A DNA stretch of 64,000 nucleotides from Euptelea pleiosperma (GCA_035048495.1 CM068541.1:4843929-4907928); one strand, 5' to 3'; shown: positions 37,701 to 56,280, counted from the stretch's first letter. Notes: generated by a model not told the origin, from the sequence alone. Numbers and translations are program-made.

Positions 37701-40700
37701 AACTAAAAAAGAATCCCACACATTTTTCCCAATAAAGAGACAAAACGGTCAATAAAAGATTTAATGCCAAAACGGTAAAATATTAAAAGTAATTAGTGGA
37801 TTTTTAATCCACTTACAATGTCTATACATATATATGAATGGAAATTACATAAAGAGAAATTTGATTAGTGGTAAGCCAGTCAAGTCGGAATGTTTACAAG
37901 TTGGAGTCAAACTCTAAAAAATTAGTTACAAATTTAGTGATATCTATCTACTTAAAGTGGGCCCCACTAAAATAATTTTCATTCAAAATTTTAACAACAG
38001 TCCCCCACATGAATGAAAATTTTAAAATAAAATTGAGGGTAAATTGGATATGTTGTGCATGGTCAAGTGTGTTTTTTGGACTTGAACCTCTATTTAGTGT
38101 AACTCTATTGGATTTACTAGTTGTCCAGTGAATTAAAGTCTCGAATTCTTCAACTTTGTAATATAAACCGAGTCAATAGAGCATACACCCACAACACTTC
38201 CAACACACTGTAGAGTTCTTACGGTTGTGCCCATTCCGGCCATAAGTTTTCCTAAGTTTTCATGAGTATTATAGAGCATTAGCCTAAATTCTCATAAGAA
38301 GCAGAGTCACTTCCTAACTCGTATGAGTGCTTCTATCAAGGGTGTCTTGCATCTCCACACCCCATTGGAATAACCAGATATAGAAAACACTAAGAGTTTA
38401 AGACTCAATCCTCATTAATAAGATGCAAGTGGTACTAATTCATAAAAAAAAAGATACAGGTCTACAACACCATGTGGATGGACATGTAGTTCAACTCCTA
38501 CAGTAGTACCCTCAACAATCATTCAAAGAACTTGTTTTTCCCATTGAACCTAGATATTGGGATCTCCAGCCACATAGGTTGGGTTCCCGTTATTGGTGAT
38601 TAATTTCTATAGGCTTTAGCCAAATCCCCCTTCGATGTATAGTGAACTGATATATTTACTTTTGACTTCACCAAGTCAATGGTAACACCTGTTTCATTGA
38701 ATATGTCATTGACGAATATGTTGGGATACCTCACTATATAGCAGTCACAATGTATGTCAATAGCAAACAAAATCTATTCCATTGTGGAATCTTCATTAGA
38801 TTCATTTTGCTTTCTCAAAAGTTGTGGACTCATTCTAAAGTCACTATATAGCAGTCACAATGTATGTCAATAGCAAACAAAATCTATTCCATTGTGGAAT
38901 CTTCATTAGATTCATTTTGCTTTCTCAAAAGTTGTGGACTCATTCTAAAGTGAATTGGTCAGTCCATTTTTTGTGTTAAGTTTCTAAGATAATGCAATAC
39001 CTCCAAGAGTGAAAATATATCCATTCAAGGACTTGGATTCACTGAATCCAAAAACTAACTTTCATCACTGTACAGCACAACGTAATATCTCAAAGAATGC
39101 AATTTATAATTAATAAATTTCAACACCCTATTCAATCCCGAACTGCATAAAATGATACAGCCCATACATTTGATAGGGAATTTTTTGACTCCGAAAATAA
39201 AAATAAACTACTGTTTAAATTGCTATAGGACTATAAAAAAAATATTAAAAACTTTTCGGATTGGAAGGTGAGGCACATGTCAAGCATGTGGTCTTGAGGT
39301 GTTTAACGCCCCTCTCAGGTCAAAACCTGTAATGCTGAAGGGCCATGGTGCACACCTGCCAGGATACAACGGCGAGGTCCTTCCTAAGGCAACACTCTAA
39401 TAGCCGGGACAACGAACTCAAAGTGTTTTATCACCCTCGAATGTAAAGGATAAATAAAGTTGAGAAAACACAACAAACGAAGATGTAGATAATGTAGAGA
39501 TGAAGAATATATCTCTTCTCTTCTTCATCCCTTCACTCATATGATTTTTTCCCCTTTTCTCACATTTTCTAACTGAAAGCAATCAAAAGGAAACAACTAA
39601 AAAAGAGTCCCACGCGTTTTGCCCTAATAAAGAATAAAAGATTTAGTGCCAAAACAGTAAAATATTAAAAGTAATTAACGGATGTTTAATCCACTTAAAA
39701 CGACTAAACTTATATAGAGAGAAACTACATAAAGAGAAATTTGATTAGTGGTAATCCAATCAACTCAAAAAGTACACAAATTGGAGTCACACTCCAAAAA
39801 ATTAGTTACAAAATTTAGTGATATCTATCCACTTAAAGTGGGCCTTCAAAATAAATTTTCATTCAAAATTTTAACAACAGACTGAAACTTAATTGGGTCT
39901 ATTTGTTCTTCTTTGCATTTCTGGATTTTAATTTTTGTTATCTCGGCATAAACATTTATCTTCTGAATTTGACCTTGTACTGCAGTAACGATATTCAAGT
40001 CCCTTAATCTTGTTACAAAGGTTTGGCTTGCAGTTGTCTGAATTAGTGATCTAAGCTCAAGTTATTTGTAGAAAGGTCATGGTCCTGCTCCAAATCTAGA
40101 GATCTTAGTTCCACCAACACAATCACTCAAGGGGAAGGGAGATCAATTTTTGGTGGAGAAGCTGAATCTGTTTGGGGTTTCTTGATTCTTGTAACATTTT
40201 TGGAATTACAATTTGGGGCTTTTTGGCACACAAATTCACTTCTGATTTAGTCATATATTTTGTAATTATCCCAAAATCTCGTAATCTTGACACCCGGTTA
40301 AGGGTAGGAGGTACCGATCAGGTTACTAATCTAAGCTTGATCTTAGTTGCCTCGCCCACTCCACTCCTAACCTCCTATTGCTCAGACACCGACTACGGCT
40401 ACTAGGGTTCCACCATGATTGCCTTTCTCGATCTATTTTCAGTCTCTGTGGTTTTTTTTCTCCCACTATTTTACAATCTAGAGATTCTAAGTTGCATCAA
40501 CAAGATCACTAAATAAGCTAGCTTCAACATATATTTACCCAGAGATTGGGCTCCCATTTTTGAATTTTCTGATATTTGGTTTGATTTGAAAATGGGTTTT
40601 ACAAGCCTACAAGGTGACAGCAATGATCTTGTATTGGATTTGCATGGTTTGAAAGAGAAAAGTTGAATTTCAATTTTTAGCTTTAGTTTCTATTCATGTA

Positions 40701-42508
40701 AGGAGAATTCTTAGTGGAGCAACTGAAAGATAGTTTTTTTCTTGCTCGTCCTATTCTTTATATGCGGCTAATATTGGGTTTTTTGGTATCCAGGTTTTGA
40801 TCCTTAAGTTTACCTGGCATATCATTGAATGAACTCATGTTTTATGCTTATCTCAGAATATCATGATCTGTTATTGATATGATTTGATGCAGTATTAGCT
40901 TACTACTTTTTTGGCAGAAATATGGGAAAATAGATGTTATTGTATCAAATGCTGCTGCCAATCCATCTGTAGATGCCATTATCGAAACTCAAGAATCTAT
41001 CCTTGATAAGCTCTGGGAGATAAATGTCAAGGCTTCTATACTTCTTTTAAAGGTGGGTCAAATTCAAGGAAATAAAATGCTACCATCAACTAGACCATAA
41101 GAATGACACAATGGTGCTGAGGCCAGGATCCACCATGTGCTGAGTCCCACCGAAGTTACCTGCTAGGCCAAGGAACAACCAGCCTACCTATTGGCTAATT
41201 CATTCTTTTGAACAATCAGGAAAAATAAACCCAGTGAAATTGGTAGTCAAATGGTTAGCATCATCTGATCCAGTTGATTATTTGGCCTAGGAGATGGCTT
41301 TGGTGGGAACAATTGAATGGTGGGTCCTTAACTGCACTGTTGGTAGGCCACCTGTATTGTAAATTTACCCTTCATGTTATGTTTTCTCGAGAATTCTGGA
41401 ATTGTGATTTGGAAGGCTTTTCACCCACTCCATTGCCATTACAGGATGCAGCACCTCACTTGCAGAAGGGATCAGCAGTTGTTTTTATTTCTTCTATCGC
41501 AGCCTATAGTCCACAGTCATCGATGGCCATGTATGGGGTGACGAAAACAGCTCTTCTTGGGCTTACTAAGGTAGTTTCATGAATCTCAAATTATGGTTGG
41601 ATATTTGCCTTTGCTTTAAGAACTTCGAAAATGTATGGAGATCTACTTACTGCTTTATAAAATGAGTTTACACATGAAAAATAGCTGAATATATATATGA
41701 ACCTGATGTTCATCATCCTCAATGTTTCCTAGTCCCCAATGCCATACACATGGCCTGCTAACTCATCAATTTGTACCATTTATTTGGTGGCTTATCTCTT
41801 GGAGGAGGAGCATTGCCTGAAACAGCACCACCATTTTCCATTGTTTGATTTGTTCTTTTAGGGTTTCATATATTCAGTGCCGGGATTCAATACAACAAAT
41901 ATGGAGAGGCTGGTTTGGCCACTTGTTTTTCTATCTCTAACATTCTTTCCATGTTCTTTTTCTAGGCTCTTGCAGCTGAACTGGCCCCGGATACCCGAGT
42001 CAACACTGTTGCTCCGGGGTTTGTACCCACACACTTTGCAGATTTCCTCACAAAAGATGAATCTATTGTAAGTGTATCTCCAGCTGTCTCTTGCTTCCGC
42101 TTTAGTTTAACTTGGTGGGGTTAGTCATATTCAAGGTTAATGTACTGACATCTGTTCTTCTTTTCCTGCATGTGTTGAGAGATATACTTCGATTACTCTT
42201 ATTGTATATATACAAGATCTGCCACAACCTTGGTTTCAAATGGGTTTTTTCTTCAATTTGAAAAGAAAAATATCTTCAACTCTGATTCACCTTAAAAGAT
42301 TATTTCCCCACTTATGTACTTCTGCCACACTCTTAATATGAATGGGTTTTTTGCACAGAGGAAGGCCATCGAGGAGAGGACTTTACTCAACAGACTTGGA
42401 ACCACAGAAGACATGGCTGCGGCCACTGCCTTTTTGGCATCTGATGATGCTTCTTACATTACTGGAGAAACTCTGGTGGTGGCAGGAGGGATGCCTTCAA
42501 GACTTTAA
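34795..42508 (+). CDS. IBR1: Peroxisomal short-chain dehydrogenase, IBR1/SDRa type
   Basis: SDR of the DHRS4-like group; the Arabidopsis member (IBR1) acts in peroxisomal beta-oxidation-like conversion of indole-3-butyric acid to auxin. Six exons, all phase 0: 34795-34923, 35067-35183, 40918-41052, 41445-41570, 41966-42067, 42359-42508; 252 aa (Arabidopsis about 254). The dinucleotide-binding turn [10 protein letters not shown] is at residues 15-24 and NAAAN at 93-97. Catalytic Ser144 sits in SSIAAYSP, and Tyr157 and Lys161 in [18 protein letters not shown] and [11 protein letters not shown] follow. The protein ends SRL, a canonical PTS1, so it is imported into peroxisomes. The start ATG is followed by two more in-frame ATGs (residues 3 and 4). 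Intron 2 is 5.7 kb because of nested LTR elements. A MITE-borne G-box lies just upstream. Confidence 0.95.
35590..36320. mobile_element. Probable internal-region remnant of the intron 2 LTR element
   Basis: A stretch near 35740-35775 (AATCCCAAACTTCATAAAGT, then a CCCATG-like block) resembles the sequence just before the downstream LTR (AATCCCGAACTGCATAAAAT near 39134). It ends directly against an LTR. This suggests a third, truncated unit to the left. The similarity was judged by eye only. Confidence 0.35.
36321..37999. mobile_element. LTR of an LTR retrotransposon, split by a nested solo LTR
   Basis: Matches 39171-39879 in order: ATAGGGAATTTTTT, CTATAGGACTATA, GGTGTTTAACGCCC, AAGGCAACA...GGGACAACGAAC, CCCTCGAATGTAAAG, then after the nested element TTCTCTTCTTCATC, AAAGCAACCAAAAGGAAA, GAAATTTGATTAGTGGTAA and the end AAAATTTTAACAACA. 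Without the nested insertion and its duplication it is about 716 bp, against 709 bp for the other LTR. Non-autonomous; no pol between the LTRs. Confidence 0.75.
36627..37584. mobile_element. Nested solo LTR with perfect 5-bp target duplication
   Basis: Starts TGATGCGGGA and ends TCCTGCATCA (inverted TGATGCAGGA), with the canonical TG...CA. It is flanked by TAGAT at 36622-36626 and again at 37585-37589. No internal domain or second LTR is present, so it is a solo LTR of 958 bp left by intra-element recombination. Inside are a TATAAAAG-like box near 36958 and a CCCTAAACCCTAACC stretch near 37180. Confidence 0.85.
38000..39170. mobile_element. Internal region of the non-autonomous LTR element
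   Basis: About 1.17 kb between the two LTRs, beginning GTCCCCCACATGAATG. No gag or pol frame is visible, so this is a LARD/TRIM-like non-autonomous element. Short gapped traces such as TCAATGGTAACACCTGTTTC near 38677 have no clear coding match. It contains a 110-bp tandem duplication. Confidence 0.6.
38731..38950. repeat. 110-bp tandem duplication, two copies
   Basis: TCACTATATAGCAGTCACAA starts at 38731 and again at 38841; each unit ends CATTCTAAAG. As read, the two copies are identical, which points to a recent duplication or an assembly artefact. Confidence 0.9.
39171..39879. mobile_element. Right-hand LTR of the intron 2 element
   Basis: Begins TGATAGGGAATTTTTTGACT and ends AAAATTTTAACAACA. 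Collinear with 36321-37999 minus the nested element, with many base differences, so the insertion is old. Confidence 0.75.
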
Positions 42509-44266
42509 ACTACTTCTCTTACAGCAAAATTAACTTTGTTAAGAGATCATTGTTATGGGATATTTACATTTTTATCCTCTTGTTGATACTTAAAAATCAA
42601 GCTCAATAAATTTACCGACCATTTAAGTTTGTTGGCATGAGATTGTGTTCAATTTTCTAAATTTTTATTAGTTCAAGGCTCAATTTTTACTTTCTTCTAG
42701 TAAGTTCTCATCAACTGGGGGAAATAAATATTGGCCATCAAGTCATGGGCTATGCAAAAGAATGAAATTATTGAGGTTACGATTTATCCAGTTGGTGAGA
42801 TTTTAGGCTAGGCAAATTTTGGTTGCCCCGTCAATATCTCTTGTTACCCCCCACTAAAACAATAAATAAAAAGACATCTATATCCCCTGTTTTTCTCCTA
42901 TCTTCCCCCACAAAAATATAAAATACCGATTTTATCCTTATTGTTTCTCTAATTAACCCCTCTACTTCTATTCATCCCCTCTCAATTTCAATACGGAAAA
43001 AGCAATGGAGAATACTTGAAAAAGTAAAAGGATAATACCTAGGGTTTATAAGTTTTTCCTTTCCATTCTTTCATCTTACATCAACTTTTGGTACTAGAGC
43101 ATGGTTAGGAATACAAGTTTAATCTGCTCTGAAGCCAGGTTTATCTTGATTCCTTAAGGGTGCAAAACAATGAAGGAAAAAAATAATACTTCATTGTTTA
43201 GGTAGTTAAGTCTGAACAATGAAGTATTGTTTGGACTTGACAGTTCGAACAGTGAAGCATATTGTTTGAAAACTATAAAAGAGTGTTTGGTCTGCTCTGA
43301 AGCCAGGTTTATCTTGATTCCTTTGAGGGTGCAAAACAATAAAGGAAAAAAATAATACTTCATTGTTCAGGTAGTTAAGTCTGAACAATGAAGTATTGTT
43401 TGGACTTGACAGTTCGAACAGTGAAGCATATTGTTTGAAAACTATAAAAGAGTGTTTGGTCTGCTAGGACCGACACTACTTTGACTGTTCAGCCTGCTAA
43501 ATCCGAACAGTGAAGTATTTGGTTTGAAAACTATTATTGAGTGATATGCATAAGGTGGTTTTCCTTAACATTCAAAATGTTTAGTCATGATGGAGAATTT
43601 ATTGGACCCCACTCTTCCACTTCAAAACGTCAGGGTCATCAAATCAGTACATATGGGTTTTCATTAGTGAATCTGGTGCTCCCAGTTATCTTCTTGATTA
43701 ATCACAATCTAATGGAAAATACTTGAACATAATTGGAAGTATTGTTGCTAAAACTAACCAATTATCAGAATCCTTGCAATCAGCATAAATATAATTCTTC
43801 TTTTATACTTCTCATTTTAGATTCTGAACATAGTTGAAACATCCTCAATCACAAGAGACGGAACACCGCCACTGCCCTAAGCAAAGAAGTACCCTTTGGC
43901 GCATCTCTGCATTTTATGTACATTAGAATCAGCTACCATCAAAATGTAAACACAATAGAATATTTTCTACCAGCTCACTAGGGGTAACCCTTTTTTTACT
44001 CTTTTTAATCTCCATTGGAACTCAAGCATATTCACCCACGACTATGCCATCCTCACTATGTAATCTTCCTCAGTTTTCCTGCCCTGCATCTTCACCACTT
44101 TCTTTTTTGTATAATCTTCACCACTTTACATAACTTAAAATCTGGAAGGTATGAGAATTGGGTGGTTTAGCATCGCAGCGTGTGATCTTCTCTCCCCGTT
44201 TTACCTTCCATTGTTTCCTTGTGACAGATAAAACCCAATAAAAGGAAGTGAAGATGGACAAAACAT
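42509..44266. other. Intergenic region between convergent IBR1 and SHOU4 genes
   Basis: Contains both 3' flanks and a tandem duplication at 43123-43460. Otherwise AT-rich, with no supported gene. Confidence 0.5.
43123..43460. repeat. 168-bp tandem duplication
   Basis: TCTGCTCTGAAGCCAGGTTT begins at 43123 and 43291. The units are almost identical; the second has a small insertion (TTTGAGGG for TTAAGGG). Each unit also contains inverted TTCATTGTT/AACAATGAA words, so it can fold. A diverged third end (GAACAGTGAAGTAT) follows near 43506. Confidence 0.85.
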
Positions 44267-51214
<6,948 letters not shown>

Positions 51215-51295
51215 TAGGTTTAGAGAGAGAAAGAGAAGGGTAGAGAGAGAGACAGTTGCAGAGAGAGAGAGTTGCAGACAGAGAGAGAGAGTGAA
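51215..51295. repeat. GA-rich leader of SHOU4
   Basis: GAGAGA runs broken by CAGTTGCAG, directly upstream of the SHOU4 ATG; CT-rich in transcript sense, as is frequent for plant 5'UTRs. Confidence 0.7.
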
Positions 51296-51507
51296 GTGTT
51301 TGCTTGGGCTGGAATCACTTGAAGAGGCTGGTTATTGTAGAGAAGGTGGTTGTGATGAGGTGAAAAGACAGATATGGGTATGGAAATTTGTTATACTGAC
51401 GCGTGTATCCCTATCTTTAAACGGGAGTACAGTTGCGGCGATTTTCAAATTACCGATTTGCCCTTATCTTTTCCTAATTTTTTGCTTTAAAAAATGACCA
51501 TTTCGTC

Positions 51508-51890
51508 GAGTAAAAGCCGGTCAGCCAAGTCCACGACCGCCCACAATATGAGCCACGTGACAGTTTTTTAGAGGACACTGACCATATGGATGTTTGGCCA
51601 ATCCCTAGGTGGACCTACAAACCAAAAATCAGCTTGATTAATGATTTCGAACCTTTTTGATCTTGTACCCAAATAATGGTCAATAATGCTCAAATCTCCA
51701 CAGTTAAATTCAACCCATGCAAATGACTCCAATCCAACGCTTCGACAGCACTAATCATGTTGATTTTTCGTTTGCAAGTCCACCTTGGAATTGGTCAAAA
51801 GACCAATACGTTCAGTGTCCTCTAAAAGCGTGCCACGTGGGTCATAATGTGGGTGGTCATCGACGATAACTGATCAGCCGAGTTTTACTC
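51508..51890. mobile_element. Family-1 MITE upstream of SHOU4
   Basis: Full-length 383-bp copy: starts GAGTAAAAGCCGGTCAGC and ends GATCAGCCGAGTTTTACTC. Interior ACCATATGGATGTTTGGCC and CTAGGTGGACCTACAAACC are mirrored by GCAAGTCCACCTTGGAATTG and GACCAATACGTTCAGTGTCC. CACGTG cores at 51554-51559 and 51834-51839. Confidence 0.85.
51554..51559. promoter_or_regulatory. CACGTG core in the MITE upstream of SHOU4
   Basis: Proximal G-box core (CCACGTGAC) about 340 bp upstream of the SHOU4 ATG; a second intact one, CCACGTGG, is at 51833-51840. Confidence 0.45.
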
Positions 51891-52413
51891 TTCCTCGTGG
51901 GCTATTTGGGTGAATTTATTGTACGTGCTTAGGATGATATTATCGTCAGCCCTAAGTTGAAACCGTTGGATGGTCTTCACAATTTGTGCGGTGAGAATCC
52001 AAAGTACCACCAGGCACCAGCTGTCCTAACCTAGAGATGACGTTAGGTTACGACGGGCACTAGGGATGACGATAACACTGTCCTCCTTTTTAATAGGCTT
52101 CTTGTGGTGATGGTTTGCCGCTACGTTGTCGGTCCTTTGGGGCCCACGGGAAAGGGATAGATCATGGTGTATCAAGTGGTTTGTCATCAGCTCAACTCTT
52201 AAGTGGGACCCACTGATTGGTACGATATAAAGCACTTGATAAAACATAACGAGAAGAGGGTAGTATGGGAAATTTATCCTCAAGTACGTCGGTCATGAAA
52301 CTTTGGTCACATGAGGACGAAAATATCCTTATAGTTGTACAAAAGTAACTGTTAGAAACTTTTAAGGATTAGAATCCTACTCTTGCGGAGGTGAAAGACG
52401 AAATAACATAATG

Positions 52414-52813
52414 GAGAGATCTTTGCTGACCAGCGCCGGTCAGTAACGTTACGACGGATCACAAAATGAGCCATGTGGCATATTTGTAGAGATTTTGGAC
52501 CGTGTGGATGTTTGGCCCAACCCTAGATAGACATACAGACCAAAACTTAGCCTGATTAGTGATTTCTAAGCGTTAGATTGTAGTCGTTTTCATGGGTTGA
52601 TTTTTAACCGTGGAATTTGAGCATTATTGATTATTTGTGGTACAATGATCCAGAGGAATGAAATTACTAATCAGGCTGATTTTTGGTTTGTAGGTCCAGG
52701 TAGGAATTGGTTAAACATCCATACGGTCATCGTCCTCTAAGCGTATGTCACGTGGCCCATATTGTGGTCGGTCAGCAACTTTACTGACCAGCGACGGTAA
52801 GAAAGCTTTAATC
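52414..52813. mobile_element. Family-1 MITE with exact 9-bp target duplication
   Basis: 400-bp copy bounded by AACATAATG at 52405-52413 and 52814-52822. Its outer 30 bp match in inverted orientation at about 19 of 30 positions; inner parts match better (ACCGTGTGGATGTTTGGCC near 52499 against AACATCCATACGGTCATCG near 52714). The 9-bp duplication is the Mutator-superfamily length. G-box positions: CCATGTGG (left) and TCACGTGG (right). Confidence 0.85.
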
Positions 52814-53589
52814 AACATAATGAGTTTGTGTTTGACGGAAGTGTGCTGAAGATCTTTGAGATAGATTCTCAAAATCCATCCGCTTGAGGGTAATTTAGTC
52901 ATTTTGATTTTGTGGGTAGTTATTTCAAAATTTGAACGTTTTTTTGGTATTCACGGGACAGATTGGTTTTGAATTCGGGAGGTTTTTGTTTGTTTCCCTC
53001 CTGAAAATTATGTTAGTTTGTTGTTTGTGTAAACTTAGCTGTCAATTCAAGTGGGGCAGTTGCCCATCTTTTGATTAAGGCCGTCTGATCCATGAATACC
53101 CTTTTGGACGGACATGAGACAATTCCGTTCCAGTGATTTGACGAAGCAACTTTCTTTTCTATATCACTATTTTTGTTTTAAATGGCCCAAATACATCAAA
53201 TAAGAGAGCTTTTTTTATTTGCTTTATTAAGCTAATTTTGATGCCCTAATTGGAGACTATTTTAGTCCATTAAATGTTTGGTTTGAAACCATTGGTAGTG
53301 CCATTTCCTAGGGATGGTAATGGATCGGGTTCGAGCCTAGTTAGCAATTTGGCATTCGGAAAAAATTCGGGACGGGAATAGTATGAATATAATTTATTTA
53401 GAAAATTTTGCAATACGGTTAAAAAAAATGGTCAAATAAACGGGAAACGAACAAAAAATAGTTCGAGAATAATTCGTGAATAATACGATTTAGCATAAAG
53501 AGTCCGACATAAAAAATTCGTGTATATATATGTATATACGGTCTATGTTTAGGTGCAGTCAGGCTCTGGATAAAAATCACTTGGATCAA

Positions 53590-53870
53590 AAAAATTCTCA
53601 TATGGAACACTTTTACAGACCCATTGATAGTATGGATGTTATGCCCATCCCTAAGCGGAGATAGGGACCTAACATTAGTATGATTAGTGCTTTATATCTG
53701 TCACGTTTTAGTCTTTTTCATGGGTTGATTTTTCAACCATGGGATTGGGTCATTGTTTTGGGGTGGGTACAAAGATCCAATGGCTGAAACTCACCAATCA
53801 GACTGATTTTCAACTGAGATCGGAGATCGCTCAGATAAAAAAAGAGTCAGGACGTTGATCTCTAGGAATG
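53590..53870. mobile_element. Diverged family-1 MITE copy
   Basis: Shares GATAGTATGGATGTTATGCC, TTCATGGGTTGATTTTTCAA and CACCAATCAGACTGATTTT, but the ends and G-boxes are not recognisable. Confidence 0.55.
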
Positions 53871-54893
53871 TGCCAATGGACTTTTTCTCGCACGCTGAAG
53901 TATTATTGGAAAGTTTTATTGAAAAAAATGGAAATACGTGTTTTAATCGATTTTAGAGAAAAAATAGAATATAATCCGTACAATTCAATGTATACGTCGT
54001 TTAAAACATTTTCTCAAAAAAACTTATTATTCGGGTATAATATGTGTATAGTATGCAGAATTGCTAACTAGGGATCATTCGAGTCAGATTGGTACTGATC
54101 TGGTACAATTCGAAAAGAAATCCAATCGATTCGAACCCGATCAGATCAATAAAATTCAATTCTGAAAACGATTCGATAAATCAGTTCTGGATTCGATCCA
54201 ATCCAATCATATATAGATATCGAGTCAGTATCGGATCGGAACAGGGTTGCTCTGATAGAGATCGAATCGACAATCTGTGATCTTGTATCGATCCAATAAT
54301 GAAAAATAAGGTTCCCGACTCAATTTTTTAGGATTGGATCAAATCCGATCTCTAGGTCAATTTGATCCACTTCCAGTCCTACTAGTGGCAACCACCGATC
54401 CATTTGATCTTAGGGTTGTCTTGCCCGAGATGCTCTCTTGAGCGAGACGGCTCGAGACAGAGTTGGATTGGACTGATCAGGATCAGGATCGGCGCCCACC
54501 AACGCGATCTTCAAATCCCGACACTTTCAAACCAAGGTTATATAAACACTATGACCTCATTTTTACAATTAAGTGAATTTCAATCAGCTAAGAGAAAGTT
54601 AAATTTGGGAGCATTGTTGATCAAACAGATCGATCTGGATCCACAACGTCTTGATCGAATGGTCTGGATTAAAGAACTTGGTGGGCCATGTGTAGGTTAC
54701 AGGATCCTTGTACGAGCAACAATTATATTATTCATCTTGAAAGTAAAGGGAATTTTATGTGGAATTGATTGGTGAGGGGAAAAGATTTAATATATGGTAA
54801 GCAATATAATATTATAAATTATATATAAAAAAACAAAAAGGGTTGTATGAGATCTTCTTTGAGGAACACTTGTAAGTTATCGTCACTAAGGAC

Positions 54894-55071
54894 GAGTAAA
54901 ACTTCTGTCACAATCGGATTGCAAATCACACAAACACAGCCAATGAGTTCTCGGCACGTACACCTAAAAAGCAAAAGCACTGGGTACGTTGCAAAGCACT
55001 TGTGTACGTGCCGAGAACTCATTGGCTTGTGACTGTGTGATTTACAATTTCGTGTGATAGAAGTTTTTCTC
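54894..55071. mobile_element. 178-bp near-perfect hairpin element with family-1-like ends
   Basis: Left arm about 54894-54963 and right arm 55002-55071, separated by a 38-nt loop. The innermost 20 bp of each arm (AATGAGTTCTCGGCACGTAC and its complement) pair perfectly; outer parts have a few mismatches. Ends GAGTAAAACTTC and GAAGTTTTTCTC match the family-1 terminus. Flanking 9-mers ACTAAGGAC and CTCAAGGAC share AAGGAC. Confidence 0.7.
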
Positions 55072-55640
55072 CTCAAGGACCATTTTCTTTTTCTGAAAAT
55101 CTAACTCAAGAGATTCCAATCGTTTTCGAAGCTTTCGTACAAGGAAGGTCGGTGATGATGTCATTTTCATGTTTAAACAAACACACGTGTCTCTTTCATC
55201 ATGCATGCCATGTTATGTTTTTATTAATGTTTCATCCTTCTCGTTAGTGGGTAATTAGCGTTTCGATTTCCGTTAATTATTATGGGATTACACAACAATC
55301 TTTCAATTTCAGGTGTTGTGAGCATGGTTTTAAAAACGGCCGTTATAACGGATTCAGACCTCTCCCGTTATATTATGTACCGTTTTAATGTTTATAAAAT
55401 AACTGCTGTTTTTTTTCTGAGGCTTTCTATTGTGAGTTGATATATTGAGGGTTTGGAATGCTCCATTTAGTGAGTTGTTGAATCCTAGGAGCAGTCTAGC
55501 TAACTGATAGCAACACCTTTGAAGTGCAACGATGAAATCTGGTTTAGGACAATGGTTACAGCGCATGCCTCAACCATCTTTTCACCGATAAATTATTTAA
55601 ACTGGAAAAGTCTGCACTAACATCCTCTTCCATGCCCACT

Positions 55641-55994
55641 GACCAAAAATAAAACTTGCCACTATATAGGCCATGTGGTGCATTTTTAGAGGATAATAAC
55701 CGTATAGTTGTTTGGACAATCCCTAGGTGGACCTACAAACCAAAAATCAACTTGATTAGTGATTTCTAAGCTTTGGATTGGGGTCATTTTCATGGGTTGA
55801 TTTTAGAGCCTTAATGACTATTATTTGGGGTACAAGGACCGAAAGGTTTGAGATCAGGCTGACTTTTGGTTTTAGGTCCCCTAGGGATTGGCCCAATATC
55901 CATACGGTCAGTGTCTCTTAAGAGTGTGCTACGTGGCTCATACTGTGGACAGTCAACAATATCACCGACGTCGATGGTCAGCAAAATTTTACTC
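55641..55994. mobile_element. Family-1 MITE copy
   Basis: Left end near ATAAAACTTGCCACTATA, right terminus GCAAAATTTTACTC. Interior GACAATCCCTAGGTGGACCT is mirrored by TAGGTCCCCTAGGGATTGGC. G-box positions read CCATGTGG and CTACGTGG. Confidence 0.8.
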
Positions 55995-55999
55995 CGCTG

Positions 56000-56280
56000 A
56001 CCAATGAATGTTTGGCCTACCTATCGATGGCTCTACACGGAAAAAATCAGCATGATTAATGATTTCTAGCAATTGGATTCAAGCATTGTTCCATCATGGT
56101 CTTCATGAACAGGCCCCTTGTTTGGATTTCAAGCCCATGATGAAAAGAAATGCTGAGAATCCAATGGCTGGAAATCATCAATCAGGCTGATTTTTTGGTG
56201 TGTAGGGCCACCAAGAGGTGGGCCAAACATCCATGGGTTAGGATGCAAAAGAGGATGCCACGTGGCATTTTGAGGGGGTT
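56000..56280. mobile_element. Family-1-related MITE, subfamily
   Basis: AATGTTTGGCCTACCTATCG and AAAAAATCAGCATGATTAATG on the left, mirrored by CATCAATCAGGCTGATTTTT and GGTGGGCCAAACATCCATGG on the right, with GCCACGTGGCATTTTGAG at the right end. The centre differs from other copies. Confidence 0.65.

Noticed and set aside
54404..54775. 123-codon open frame
   Set aside because: Runs out of the GATC-rich decayed repeat; no domain and no start or splice support.
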